A stretch of 64,000 bases of DNA from Limnoglobus roseus (GCF_008254045.1 NZ_CP042425.1:4340001-4404000); one strand, 5' to 3'. Shown: positions 43,789-52,225, counted from the first letter of the stretch. A program made the numbers and translations. Notes: generated by a model not told the origin, from the letters alone.

Positions 43789-45165
43789 TCATCGCGCGAG
43801 CAGGAGAGGACGTGGCAGGAGCCGATTGCCGAACCAGCCCAGCGTCTGACCGACGTGATCCACCACCGAACGGGCTCGGCGGCGACACGTCTCGAACACG
43901 GACATCAGCACCCCCTGCGCTCGCGCGCCCGAGTCCGTCCGGTTGCCGCCCCACACCTTCCGATTCACCACCGCCGGGCGGATGGCCTGCTCGGCCTGCC
44001 AGTTGGTGGGCTCGATCCGCGGGTCGAACACGAACGCGAACCACTGCTCGAAGTGGTTCCGCAAGTGCTTCGCCAAGGTCGCGTACTCGGGCACGGCCCG
44101 CGGTCGGCTCACCAACTCCAGCAGGCGGTCGTCGAACGATACCCGATGCGCGTCGCGTTGGTCGTCGGACCACGCGCCCGGCACGTACTCGTTGCGCCAG
44201 TGGATCGCCTCGGTGAACAGTCCGATCACCTGTCGCGGGAACCGCACGGCTCCGCGGGTGGCACCCGCCAGCCGCTCCCGGGCGCGGCGGAGTACGTGGG
44301 CCACGCACTGCTGGTGGATCGCGTCCTCGAACCGCTCGTAGGAGGCGAACCCGTCGTGGCTCAGGACGCCCGACCAGTTCCGCCCGATCACCCGCTCCAA
44401 GGGGTCGGCACTGCGCTTTGAGTCGATGGCGTAGGCGGTGGCCCGGTCACCGACCCAAGCGTGAAGCCAGGCCGGTTGCCCTCCGATCCGCCACCCCGTC
44501 TCGTCGGCCGCGATTTGCTCGGACGACCGCACCTCGTCGAGGATGAGCCGGTAGTCGGGCTCCAGCCGGGTCGCGGCCCGCAGGCCGATCTGGGCGCTGG
44601 CTCCGCGAGTCAGCGTGATGCCGAACAGGGTCTGGAAGATCGACGCGACCTTGCCGTGCGACAATCCCATCTGGGTGTGCAGGAGCGTGGCAGCGGCCTG
44701 CGCGTCGGGGCCGATCTGGCTGGCCGCAGCGCCCAGCGCGTCGGAGGTCTGGAGCGGGTGCCGGCCCTGGGTACGCTTGCCGCACGACTCGCAGTGCCCG
44801 ATATGGACGCTGAACTTGCGGACCAGTGGGGCGCGCGGGATGTCGGTCTGGAACTGGTCGGCAGTGCCCGTCTCGACGATGCGGCCCCGGCAGTGCGGGC
44901 ACGCATCGGGGAGGTTGGCGTCGTGGCGCTCGGCAATCGGTTCGGTTGGCGAGGGGCGGTGGCGATGAGTGCCGTGGGCGTCGCCCGACTTGCGGCCCGG
45001 CGTCTTCGGGTCGGGCTTGGGCGGCCCCTTGCGGAACGGGGCGGCTTGGCGCTTACCGGCGCGTGTTGCCTCCTCCAGCTTCCGGGTCAGTTCGGCGACC
45101 TGGGCCGTGAGTTCGGCGACCTGCTTGGAGAGTTCCCGGCAACCGGGACACACCGGCTCGTCCAT
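43789..45165 (-). CDS. IS66-family transposase (TnpC type), element B
   Basis: 458 residues, the same length as the copy at 34344. Start MDEPVCPGCRELSKQVAELT is chosen by analogy with that copy. Coiled coil, zinc segment (CPHCRGRIVE, CESCGKRTQGRHP) and DDE core (ADETGWRIGG, LSHDGFASY, IEPTNWQAEQAIRPAVVNRK) are all present. The frame is intact and all catalytic residues are kept, so the element may still be mobile. Confidence 0.94.
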   Translation of the reverse strand: MDEPVCPGCRELSKQVAELTAQVAELTRKLEEATRAGKRQAAPFRKGPPKPDPKTPGRKSGDAHGTHRHRPSPTEPIAERHDANLPDACPHCRGRIVETGTADQFQTDIPRAPLVRKFSVHIGHCESCGKRTQGRHPLQTSDALGAAASQIGPDAQAAATLLHTQMGLSHGKVASIFQTLFGITLTRGASAQIGLRAATRLEPDYRLILDEVRSSEQIAADETGWRIGGQPAWLHAWVGDRATAYAIDSKRSADPLERVIGRNWSGVLSHDGFASYERFEDAIHQQCVAHVLRRARERLAGATRGAVRFPRQVIGLFTEAIHWRNEYVPGAWSDDQRDAHRVSFDDRLLELVSRPRAVPEYATLAKHLRNHFEQWFAFVFDPRIEPTNWQAEQAIRPAVVNRKVWGGNRTDSGARAQGVLMSVFETCRRRARSVVDHVGQTLGWFGNRLLPRPLLLAR

Positions 45166-45732
45166 GCGCGTATCGTAGTCGCAGGGGTGGGAAACCACCA
45201 CTCACCGCCCGAGGGCGCTAATCAAGTACCTCTTTTGTACTATCTTTTGTAGATCCATTGGCTGAGCCTTTGCTCTGCTTTTGCATAGCATTTGCAGAAC
45301 GGGTTTTACTGATATTCAGTCGCTTAGCGATTTCTCGGTCGCACCGAGTTGATCGCAACAACGTTCCGTCTTGATGAAAGAATTCGTTCACCGCCGACAG
45401 CACACTTTTGCGTTCATTTGGCGTTCTCGCCCGGCAGATGCGGTACAGCTTTTCAGGATCGTTCGGGAGTGCCGAGCCAGTTGCGTAGTAATGGTCGAGC
45501 AGCAGGCGATAGGCTCCGTGCTCAAGTAGTGAGAGGTGGGCGGTGTCTCGGGCATAATCGCCCGTGTAAAAGGGGTACCACTGGTTGTTTTCTGCCATAA
45601 CCCTCCGGTCGTTCGATCCGGCGTGCTAACGGCGAGGAAGCAAGCCGGAGGAGTTTGCTTTTCGGGTGGCCACCCTATCCTCGCCTTCACTCACCAGGTA
45701 AATCAGCCCGCCGCTTCGGTCAACCACTTTCT

Positions 45733-46194
45733 TCACACCGCCCACGCCGGGTTCGTCACGACCTGTTCCAACCCCCAGCCGATCCGGTGGCGGTTCGTCT
45801 CCTTCATCACGTCCGATAGGTTGGCGGGCTTGCCCCGGAGGTAAAAGCCGTCATCGCGGATGTCGAGGATCGGCTTCGTCAGCTTGAGCAGGTAGGCGTC
45901 GATGAGGGATTCCTTGGCGAGGCGGATGGGATCGGGCTTCTCGGATGCCATTTTCCCCAAGGGGAGGAAGTCATCCGCCTGGCTGGGCATCACCCGTTTG
46001 TGCTCCGGCCTGGGCTTGCTGCGGGGCTTTTCCCGGTCAACGCTGACGCGATGCTTCTTGCAGATGCGGCGGACGGTGAATTCCGAGACGGCGAGCTTGT
46101 CGGCGACCTGCTTCGCGGTGTACCCCCGTGTGACGAGTTCCACCAGCTCGATCTCGAACCGCATTTTGTACAGGGGTGATTGTTCTTCGGTCAT
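45733..46194 (-). CDS. Helix-turn-helix phage protein
   Basis: 153 residues. A resolvase/Hin-like helix-turn-helix lies at about residues 18-45 (LVTRGYTAKQVADKLAVSEF then TVRRICKKH). A basic linker and a helical C-terminal part follow (LAKESLIDAYLLKLTKPILD ... LSDVMKETNRHRIGWGLEQV). GAGGAAGAA precedes the ATG, which overlaps the upstream gene. It lies just upstream of the DUF1376 gene, so a role in replication or its control is plausible but not shown. Confidence 0.65.
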   Translation of the reverse strand: MTEEQSPLYKMRFEIELVELVTRGYTAKQVADKLAVSEFTVRRICKKHRVSVDREKPRSKPRPEHKRVMPSQADDFLPLGKMASEKPDPIRLAKESLIDAYLLKLTKPILDIRDDGFYLRGKPANLSDVMKETNRHRIGWGLEQVVTNPAWAV

Positions 46195-46541
46195 TTCTTC
46201 CTCACGAGTTGCACGTCGATGCCGTGGATGGCACGCATGAGTTTGAGCTTGATAGCACATTCCGGCGTCAACACGCCCTTGGTGTCTTCTGTCACCAACT
46301 TGCCGGTTGCCGAATCGAGATAGGTGAAATCGACAATGAGACGGCAGATGAGAAACCCGTTCACGTCAAGGCGGTAGGGCACCTGGCGGCGGAGGTCGGT
46401 GATCTCCCCGGCCTTTTGGAGCAGCAGCAGCTCCTGCCAGCGGGCAGCTTCCAGTTTGCTGTCGAACCAGATGCCGTCAACGCAAGTGCGGGTGTTGTTG
46501 TACTTGCCCTTCCGCCCCCAACTGGCGCGGCTACGCGGCAT
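46191..46541 (-). CDS. DUF1064 phage nuclease-like protein
   Basis: 116 residues. KYNNTRTCVDGIWFDSKLEA, RWQELLLLQKAGEITDLRRQ and VDFTYLDSATGKLVTEDTKG are the DUF1064 pattern, thought to be a PD-(D/E)XK-like fold used as a phage recombination or Holliday-junction nuclease. The E (SKLEA), D (VDFTY) and E-x-K (TEDTKG) positions are present. It overlaps both neighbours by 4-11 bases. Confidence 0.8.
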   Translation of the reverse strand: MPRSRASWGRKGKYNNTRTCVDGIWFDSKLEAARWQELLLLQKAGEITDLRRQVPYRLDVNGFLICRLIVDFTYLDSATGKLVTEDTKGVLTPECAIKLKLMRAIHGIDVQLVRKK

Positions 46542-46791
46542 CGAAGCCGCCCTTGTGTTCCGGCTGGTGGATGAGCCGCCCGTGGTTGGGGTCGATCTTC
46601 TTGGCCAGGCGGTCGCGGTCGGAGAAGTGCAGGGAGTTGAAATGGTCGAGCACGGCGCAGAGCGCTTCGGTCTCGTCGCTAAGCCTGATTTGCGTCCAGT
46701 GCGGACGGTTCGGCGACTTGTCCTGGATGCGTTTCTTTACCAGCTCGGCGGAGCTGTTCTTCGGCGAGGGCGTGGGATAGGAGGTCGGCAT
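46531..46791 (-). CDS. Hypothetical phage protein
   Basis: 86 residues (MPTSYPTPSPKNSSAELVKK ... LDHFNSLHFSDRDRLAKKID) with overlaps to both sides. The 113-base overlap with the helix-turn-helix gene upstream is long, so the true start could be further in. No family recognised. Confidence 0.45.
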   Translation of the reverse strand: MPTSYPTPSPKNSSAELVKKRIQDKSPNRPHWTQIRLSDETEALCAVLDHFNSLHFSDRDRLAKKIDPNHGRLIHQPEHKGGFDAA

Positions 46792-46978
46792 ACTTGCTCC
46801 GGTTTGTGGTTCGGAGCCAATCCATAACAGAATCTGGTTTATAAAGCGTTAAATTGGGACGACGAATGTACGCCTCAATTTTTGGAGTTTGCTTCATCCA
46901 TCGCCAAATGGTTTCCCATCGGAGGCCCAGGAGCCGAGAAATATCGGCCACACTCAATAGGTTGTCGATTTGTGTCAT
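46679..46978 (-). CDS. Small helix-turn-helix (excisionase-like) protein
   Basis: 99 residues with an N-terminal MerR/excisionase-type helix-turn-helix (LLSVADISRLLGLRWETIWR then WMKQTP). A wing-like segment (AYIRRPNLTLYKPDSVMDWL) and a charged tail follow. It is the first gene of the minus-strand operon, facing the divergent plus-strand recombination genes, which is where a phage control protein is expected. Confidence 0.65.
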   Translation of the reverse strand: MTQIDNLLSVADISRLLGLRWETIWRWMKQTPKIEAYIRRPNLTLYKPDSVMDWLRTTNRSKYADLLSHALAEEQLRRAGKETHPGQVAEPSALDANQA

Positions 46979-46995
46979 AGTGATTGTTTTTGTGC

Positions 46996-47026
46996 TTGAC
47001 GGTTAATCTGATATATGTCATACATT
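46996..47026 (+). promoter_or_regulatory. Divergent control region of the phage early operons
   Basis: An AT-rich gap of about 85 bases between the divergent operons. TTGACG (46996-47001) with TCATAC (47018-47023) at 16-base spacing, or TACATT (47021-47026), is a candidate promoter for the plus-strand genes. ATATATGTCATACAT around 47011-47025 is weakly palindromic and may be an operator. Confidence 0.4.
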
Positions 47027-47063
47027 ATTGCAAGGCCACAGTCAACAAGCAATGGAGTGCATC

Positions 47064-47411
47064 ATGTCTAACACTGAACGCCACATGACCGACGAGGAAG
47101 CCGTTAGCTATCAGTTCTTTCTAAACGGTCAGCTCAAGAACTGCGTGGAAGCCATGGTGGCGTGCGTCGTCCGCTACCAGCAGGAATGTCCGGACGGGTT
47201 ACTCGCCAAGCACACGGAGCAGAATTGGATCGACCTGGAAGCCCAGCTCCATGATGCCGTGACGGATATGCTGTCCGAGGACATATCGCGCATCTCAACG
47301 ACCCTGACCGATGAATGCCGCTTCATCGGTCAGTGGAAGTCCCGCTGGCAGGAACAATTCGAAGTTCGCCGCTCAGCCGAGCTGGCCGCTAACCGTTTAA
47401 ACGCAGCATAG
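47064..47411 (+). CDS. Hypothetical phage early protein
   Basis: 115 residues (MSNTERHMTDEEAVSYQFFL ... VVRYQQECPDGLLAKHTEQN ... ISRISTTLTDECRFIGQWKS), helical. The ATG at 47064 follows GGAG by seven bases; in-frame starts at 47028 and 47052 are less likely. First gene of the plus-strand recombination operon. Function unknown. Confidence 0.6.
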   Translation: MSNTERHMTDEEAVSYQFFLNGQLKNCVEAMVACVVRYQQECPDGLLAKHTEQNWIDLEAQLHDAVTDMLSEDISRISTTLTDECRFIGQWKSRWQEQFEVRRSAELAANRLNAA

Positions 47412-47419
47412 GAGGATTT

Positions 47420-47569
47420 ATGCACGTCTCAAAACCCGTCTCTACCGCGCTCGAATCGATAGCCCTGTTTCTCAGGTATTGCCTCGAAGTCCTCGGCTTG
47501 TTCGCACTTGTCGCAGCGCCTTGCGTGGTGCTCGTTCTTCTCCACTTGGACATGTGGAGGCATCTGTGA
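47420..47569 (+). CDS. Very small membrane protein (49 residues)
   Basis: The ATG at 47420 is preceded by a perfect AGGAGG. The product (MHVSKPVSTALESIALFLRY then CLEVLGLFALVAAPCVVLVL and LHLDMWRHL) has one long transmembrane helix. It lies 8 bases after the previous stop and 29 before the next start, consistent with a true operon member. Confidence 0.6.
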   Translation: MHVSKPVSTALESIALFLRYCLEVLGLFALVAAPCVVLVLLHLDMWRHL

Positions 47570-47598
47570 CACTGCAACCAAACGTAGAGAGAACGCTT

Positions 47599-48102
47599 AT
47601 GACTGAAGAGGCGGTGACGATCCGTTCAAAAATTAAGCAACTGCGCGATCTTCGCTACACGCAAGAATCGGCCGATTTCAGTGACTTGTCGGACGGCCTG
47701 AACGAGTGCGACGACTTCAAGGCATTGTGTTTGGAGTTGGCCGAGGAAGCGGTCGAGCGGGAGCACCAGGCGAAGGCAGTAGAGGAGAGGATAAAGGAAC
47801 TGCAAGCTCGGAAGCAACGGCTCTTGCATTCCGCTGAGTCACTCCGCACCATCGTGCTCCAGTGCATGGACATCCGCAGCGAAAAGACCATCCCCTCGCC
47901 GTGCTTGACACTGAGCGTTTCCGCGAAGAAGCCAGATGTCGTCATCACCGACGAGTCGGCCATCCCGTCAAGGTTCTTCATTCCGCAGCCGCCCAAGCTC
48001 GACAAGAAAGCCGTCCGCGAAGCCGTGCTTCAAGACGGGGAGGTGCTGGAGGGGGTGTCGCTCGGTAACGGTACCATTTCGCTGACAATTAGGAGGAAGT
48101 AA
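47599..48102 (+). CDS. Siphovirus Gp157-family protein
   Basis: 167 residues with a long coiled coil (about 25-95: LNECDDFKALCLELAEEAVE ... VEERIKELQARKQRLLHSAE) and the conserved tail TIPSPCLTLSVSAKKPDVVI, IPSRFFIPQPPKLDKKAVRE and LGNGTISLTIRRK. This is the Gp157 family, found beside phage single-strand annealing proteins. It is next to bet (the stop and the bet ATG share one base), the usual order. Confidence 0.85.
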   Translation: MTEEAVTIRSKIKQLRDLRYTQESADFSDLSDGLNECDDFKALCLELAEEAVEREHQAKAVEERIKELQARKQRLLHSAESLRTIVLQCMDIRSEKTIPSPCLTLSVSAKKPDVVITDESAIPSRFFIPQPPKLDKKAVREAVLQDGEVLEGVSLGNGTISLTIRRK

Positions 48103-48930
48103 TGAACGAGATCGCTCAACGCGGGTACACCGCACCACAACTCACGCTCATCAAGCACACGGTGGCAAAAGACTGCAACACAGACGAATTCAACCTCTTC
48201 ATCGAGATTTGCAAGCAACAGGGACTCGATCCGTTCAAAAAGCAGATTTTTGCCCAGGTTTACAACAAGGACAAGCCCGACAAGCGGCAGCTCGTCATCG
48301 TCACGAGCATCGACGGCTACCGCGCCAAGGCACAGCGCTGCGGCGATTACCGCCCGGCGGATGAAGAGACCCGCTTCGAGTTTGATCCGGCCGCCAAAGA
48401 CCCTGAGACAAACCCGGCAGGCCTGGTGCGCGCCGTGGTTAAGGTGTTCTAATACGGCCCGGACAAGCAATGGTATCCCGTTGCGGGGGAAGCTCGCTGG
48501 GACGAATTCGCACCATTGGATTACGCCGCGTTCGATTGGATCGACACGGGTGACGTGTGGGAAGACACTGGCAAGCCGAAGAAGAAACGGGTGCCAAAAG
48601 GGAAGAAGTTGCTGAAAGACGGCAACTGGAAGAATATGCCCCACGTCATGCTGGGCAAATGCGCCGAAGCCCAGGCGCTGCGGCGGGGCTGGCCGGAAGA
48701 CATGAGCGGGCTGTACGTCCAAGAGGAGATGGCGAAAGTGTACCTCGACATGTCAGCGACTGAGGCCGTAGAAGCATTCGAGAAGGAAGAACGCCTCAAA
48801 CGGATCGCCTCAAACGACACAATTCCGGCCATCTTCGAGATGTCGGAGGGGTTGCAGCTCGTCCCCCTCGGTAAGTTCGCCGACCGGGTTATGGAGTATG
48901 TCGGTGCCTTCGATAGCGTTGAGGCTATAG
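48102..48930 (+). pseudogene. bet: Phage recombinase Bet (RecT/Redbeta type), nonsense-mutated and truncated
   Basis: A single-strand annealing protein. TAPQLTLIKHTVAKDCNTDE, FNLFIEICKQQGLDPFKKQI, IFAQVYNKDKPDKRQLVIVT and SIDGYRAKAQRCGDYRPADE are the Bet core. TAA at 48450-48452 interrupts KVF/YGPDKQWYP; AAA (Lys) is the residue in relatives, so a single A-to-T change is likely. The same frame continues through YVQEEMAKVYLDMSATEAVE and is then cut at 48930 by the end of an IS3 element. The C-terminal tail is lost. Confidence 0.85.
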
Positions 48931-49626
48931 TGGACCCCATTTGCGAGACCAAAAACCGACGAATTTAAGCTACTCCTTCGCCGGCTCTTTTGACCGTCCG
49001 GCCCGGTACACCTCGGCCGGGGTCTTGTACCCCAGTGACTGGTGCAAGCGGGCCTCGTTGTAGAAGGTGAAGTACGCCTTCAACCCCCGCTCCAACTCGG
49101 TCACCGTCTCGTATCCCCGCAGGAACACGTCCTCGTACTTCACCGTCCGCCACAGCCGCTCGACGAACACGTTGTCCAGGCACCGCCCCCGGCCGTCCAT
49201 GCTCACCCGCGCCCCGGCCGCCTCCACCCGCTCGACCCATGCCCCGGCCGTGAACTGCACCCCTTGATCGGTGTTGAACACCTCCGGGGTGCCGGCCGCC
49301 AACGCCTCGTCCAGCATGTCCCGGCAGAACGCCCCGTCGAGCGTGTTCGACAACCGCCAGGCCACCACGTACCGGCTGTACCAGTCGATGGTGGCGGCCA
49401 AGTACATGAACCCGCCGGGCAGCGGCAGGTATGTAATGTCGGCACTCCACACCTGCCCGACGCGGTCGATCGGCACGCCGCGGAGGAGGTACGGGTACAC
49501 CGGGTGGCCCCGCCCGGCCGACAGCTTCGGCTTCGGGTGGATGGCTTCCAGGCCCATGACCCGGAGCAACCGCTGGACCCGCTTGCGGTTCGCCGGGTGG
49601 CCGTTGCGGGCCAGCCATCCGGCACC
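48931..49626 (-). mobile_element. IS3-family element, truncated at its right (5') end
   Basis: The left terminal repeat (TGGACCCCATTTGCGAGACC at 48931) abuts bet. OrfA, the start of orfB and the right terminal repeat are missing; at about 49626 the sequence passes straight into the end of an ssb gene. No target duplication can be found. This is the pattern of a deletion that removed the right end of the IS together with the flanking bet-ssb DNA. Confidence 0.8.
48970..49626 (-). pseudogene. IS3-family transposase OrfB, N-terminally truncated
   Basis: Homology starts inside the pre-core region (GWLARNGHPANRKRVQRLLR, VMGLEAIHPKPKLS). It covers the whole rve core: first Asp in QVWSADITYLPLPGGF, second in PEVFNTDQGVQFTAGAW, Glu in RCLDNVFVERLWRTVKYEDV. 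The product ends normally (LHQSLGYKTPAEVYRAG). The roughly 90 residues before that and OrfA are absent, so it cannot transpose. Confidence 0.85.
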
Positions 49627-49677
49627 GCATATTCTAACCGTGGCTCTGATAGTTTGGACGACGAGATTCCGTTCTAG
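49627..49677 (+). pseudogene. ssb: C-terminal tail of a single-stranded DNA-binding protein
   Basis: The 16 codons before the stop read AYSNRGSDSLDDEIPF. The acidic DDxIPF terminus is the protein-docking tip of SSB. In phage recombination operons ssb follows bet, which is where this scrap lies. The rest of the gene was removed with the right end of the IS3 element. Confidence 0.65.
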
Positions 49678-49711
49678 CTTGCGTTCGATTCCGATTACTC
49701 CTGAGACCGTC

Positions 49712-50941
49712 ATGCGATTTACGCTCCTGGCCCTGGCACTGGCGGCTTCACTACCTGGCCGGTTGATCGCACAAACAAGGCTGGTCGGTGAGAGGGTCTT
49801 CCCGACCACGAATGGCGTGCCGGTGTACGACGAGAAGCGGGAGAAAGAGGTCGGCAAGTGGTCCTTGGGGTTTGCCGGGGTGTTGAAGCAGGACGGAGAC
49901 TGGGTCTACGTCAAGACCAATGAGTTTCCAGGCGAGCAATTGGGATGGGTCAAGCAGCAAAGCGTTATGACTGCGAACGACTCCATCGGGTTTTATAACT
50001 CCCAGGTGCAGCAGAAACCGGACATGGTCTGGTTGCAATGCAACCGCGGAATCGCCCGGCGTCTCAGGGGTGAGTACGAGGCCGCCGTCAAGGACCTGAG
50101 CGCCGCCATGCGGCACACCAAGGCCGCGTTCGTTGCTTATAACCGCGGAAACGCCTACCTCGACGACGGACAGCACATCCCGGCGATAGACGACTTCACA
50201 CGGGCCATCCGCCTCGAACCGAAGTACGTCTCTGCGTACTACAACCGCGCGTTCGCGTACTTCGAAACGAAGGAGTTCGATAAGGCCATCGCCGACTTCA
50301 CGGCCGTCGGGCGGCTCGACCCGAAGGATGCCGGCGTGCCCTTCAACCTCGGCAACATCTACTCAGCCAAAGGTGAGGCGGACAAGGCCGTTGAGTCGTA
50401 CACCGAGGCAGTCCGATTAGACCCAGAGTTCGCCCAGGCGTACTACAACCGCGGGCTCCTGTACGGCAAGCGCAAGGATTTCGCCAAGGCCATCGCGGAC
50501 TACTCGGCAGCCGTTAAGGTCGAACCCGTGTTCGGGGTCGCCTACACCGACCGTGCGCTCGCTTTCGCTGCGACTGGGGAATACGCGAAGGCCGCGGCCG
50601 ACCACAAGTTAGCCGTGAAGCACTCGCCGAAGGATTTCCGGTGCTTCCACAACTACGCCTGGTTCCTGGCTACCTGCCCGAACGCCGACCACCGGGATGG
50701 TAAGCTGGCCGTGGAGTTGGCCAAAGAGGCGATCGTGTTGACGAAGGAACGCGATCCGAGTTGCTACAGCGGGCTTGGCGTGGCTTACGCCGAGTGTGGG
50801 GAGTTCGAAAAGGCGATTGAGTCCGAGAAGGCGGCTTTGGAGAACAAGGCCTACGCGGCGAACCACGGGGAGAGCGGACGTGAGTTCATCAAACTGTACG
50901 AGCAGAAGAAGCCGGTACGGATGCCGGCGCCCAAGCATTGA
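49712..50941 (+). CDS. Exported SH3-like / TPR-repeat protein
   Basis: 409 residues. Signal peptide MRFTLLALALAASLPGRLIA, then an SH3-like domain (about 22-85: VPVYDEKREKEVGKWSLGFA ... WVYVKTNEFPGEQLGWVKQQ). At least seven TPR units follow (about 100-390), for example AAFVAYNRGNAYLDDGQHIP and PEFAQAYYNRGLLYGKRKDF. A frame open further left runs through the IS3 and ssb remnants and is not part of the gene. High GC and planctomycete style suggest a chromosomal or cargo gene. Partner unknown. Confidence 0.8.
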   Translation: MRFTLLALALAASLPGRLIAQTRLVGERVFPTTNGVPVYDEKREKEVGKWSLGFAGVLKQDGDWVYVKTNEFPGEQLGWVKQQSVMTANDSIGFYNSQVQQKPDMVWLQCNRGIARRLRGEYEAAVKDLSAAMRHTKAAFVAYNRGNAYLDDGQHIPAIDDFTRAIRLEPKYVSAYYNRAFAYFETKEFDKAIADFTAVGRLDPKDAGVPFNLGNIYSAKGEADKAVESYTEAVRLDPEFAQAYYNRGLLYGKRKDFAKAIADYSAAVKVEPVFGVAYTDRALAFAATGEYAKAAADHKLAVKHSPKDFRCFHNYAWFLATCPNADHRDGKLAVELAKEAIVLTKERDPSCYSGLGVAYAECGEFEKAIESEKAALENKAYAANHGESGREFIKLYEQKKPVRMPAPKH

Positions 50942-50958
50942 GGCGGCCGCGACCGCCG

Positions 50959-50998
50959 GCCGTTTCGCGCGAAACGGTCGAGCACTTTTGAAGAAGTG
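50959..50998. terminator. Two hairpins after the TPR gene
   Basis: CCGTTTCGCGCGAAACGG is a perfect palindrome (about 50959-50976), and GCACTTTTGAAGAAGTGC (about 50981-50998) is a second stem with a six-base loop. They begin about 18 bases after the stop. No T-run, but the position suits termination. Confidence 0.5.
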
Positions 50999-51294
50999 CG
51001 AGATGCCTGCTGTTAACCTATAACTTCAATTCTTCTGCCTCTTCCTCCCCTCTCTTGCCTTGACTTCCGCTTCGATCTGCCCGAATGATCTGGCATCCCT
51101 TTGCCACATCTCTCGCCTCGGGCTTCCATGCTCCGCATCACGTCCCAATCAAATGCTTCGGCTTCGTTGCCCAGTTTACAAGAAGTGCTGGACATCATAA
51201 AGCTGGACAGCGCGTTGCAGTGGAACCCGCCAACTTACACGATCTCTCACGACTCGGAGGGAAACATCGGCTTTATCGTGAAGACGCAATCTGC

Positions 51295-51840
51295 CTCGGT
51301 GCCGGTGATTCGATACGGATCACTGGGTCGGCAAAAGATGCCACCGGCAACCACAAGCTCACCAACGGAGCCGTCTACACCGTCACCGGGTTCGGCAAAG
51401 AAGGCCGGATCAAGCTGAGCAACGGCTGGGAGCTTTCCGCCGACGTGGGGCACATCGCTTACGCCTATTCGTCCACATCACATAGTTCTCAGGGTCGTAC
51501 CGTAGACCGCGTCCTGGTGGACATGCCGGTGTCCAGCTTCGCGGCGGCCAGCATGGAGAGCTTCTACGTCTCGGCGACCCGCGGGCGGACGGACGTGTTC
51601 GTGTACACCGACGACGCCCAGGCGCTGCGCGAAGTGGCGGCGAAGGAGCGGGTGAAGGCGAACGCCCAAGACCTGTTCCCGCCGGAATCGGTCGCCGTGA
51701 CGCCCGCTGTGCCGGGTAACCCAGTCCGCATCCGCTCCCTGTTCATGACCCGCGTGCGCCAGATTGCCAGCAAGGTCAGGGAGCAAGTCAGATCACTAAC
51801 TCACACCCGAAAGGAACTCGATCATGCCTACGAACGATAA
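51295..51840 (+). pseudogene. C-terminal remnant of a MobF-type (TrwC/TraA) relaxase-helicase
   Basis: From about 51295 the frame reads GAGDSIRITGSAKDATGNHK, LTNGAVYTVTGFGKEGRIKL, VGHIAYAYSSTSHSSQGRTV and FAAASMESFYVSATRGRTDV then FVYTDDAQALREV, the last helicase motifs (V-VI) of conjugative relaxases. The relaxase domain and the front of the helicase are missing. Upstream, another frame (from 51128) gives TSQSNASASLPSLQEVLDII ... SASVPVIRYGSLG, apparently a different gene fragment joined at about 51300. So plasmid or ICE DNA is mixed into the prophage. Confidence 0.75.
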
Positions 51841-52225
51841 CGACATCCCGCCCCACCTCCGGCAGATGGCCAAGGCCACGGACGGCGGCGAAGACCGCAC
51901 GACACACAAGCCCTGCCTCGGCGTAACGTTCATTGACCAGAACGGCGTTCCGGAAACGTTCCAGTATTCCCATTTGTATCGTTGCTACGTCGATAAAGAC
52001 TGCTTGGTCGTCGAGTTCAGCGGCCACCGGGTCATTCTGGAGGGGAGGAAGTTGTTCGCCCCAGCAAAGGACTGCCTGATGGCCATGCTGGCGCAGCACA
52101 AGCGAGAGTTCGTTGAGTGCTTGGTGGGCGGTGAGGAGCGAGACTTCGGCGTGAAAAACCGGCTTCCAGGCATGAGTGAGCGACCGGTGGTGACGAGTGT
52201 GCGAGTGGAGGTCATCAAGCCGTAG
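51824..52225 (+). CDS. Hypothetical protein downstream of the relaxase remnant
   Basis: 133 residues (MPTNDNDIPPHLRQMAKATD ... LGVTFIDQNGVPETFQYSHL ... CLVVEFSGHRVILEGRKLFA), a small beta-rich soluble protein. AAGGAACTCGATC precedes the ATG; it overlaps the relaxase frame by 17 bases, so it probably belongs to the same conjugative operon. Function unknown. Confidence 0.6.
   Translation: MPTNDNDIPPHLRQMAKATDGGEDRTTHKPCLGVTFIDQNGVPETFQYSHLYRCYVDKDCLVVEFSGHRVILEGRKLFAPAKDCLMAMLAQHKREFVECLVGGEERDFGVKNRLPGMSERPVVTSVRVEVIKP

Larger units (their letters stand above)
42906..45229 (-). mobile_element. IS66-family element B (ISBst12 type) with a different passenger gene
   Basis: A 2324-bp element. 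Ends are GTACTTGTTTAGCG at 42906 and its inverted near-copy (GTACTTGATTAGCG) at 45229. The 8-bp target duplication CTCTTTTG is perfect (42898-42905 and 45230-45237). It contains one transposase and one passenger gene, both on the minus strand. Confidence 0.93.
42358..45598 (-). pseudogene. DUF1376 phage replication protein, split by IS66 element B
   Basis: The 5' part (45598-45230) reads MAENNQWYPFYTGDYARDTA, HLSLLEHGAYRLLLDHYYAT and PEKLYRICRARTPNERKSVL, the DUF1376 domain of phage replication proteins. The 3' part (42897-42358) continues with WVTTATATEVSNDTSIACSN ... MDAKATRESPLPKG to a stop. Removing the IS and one 8-bp duplication joins the halves exactly in frame (302 codons). The intact element now gives a 126-residue product ending in IS sequence (KEVLD). 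The gene was functional when the IS arrived. Confidence 0.88.

Noticed and set aside
49271..49711. N-terminal extension of the TPR protein
   Set aside because: The upstream frame runs antisense through the IS3 transposase and the ssb scrap; the ATG at 49712 begins a signal peptide.
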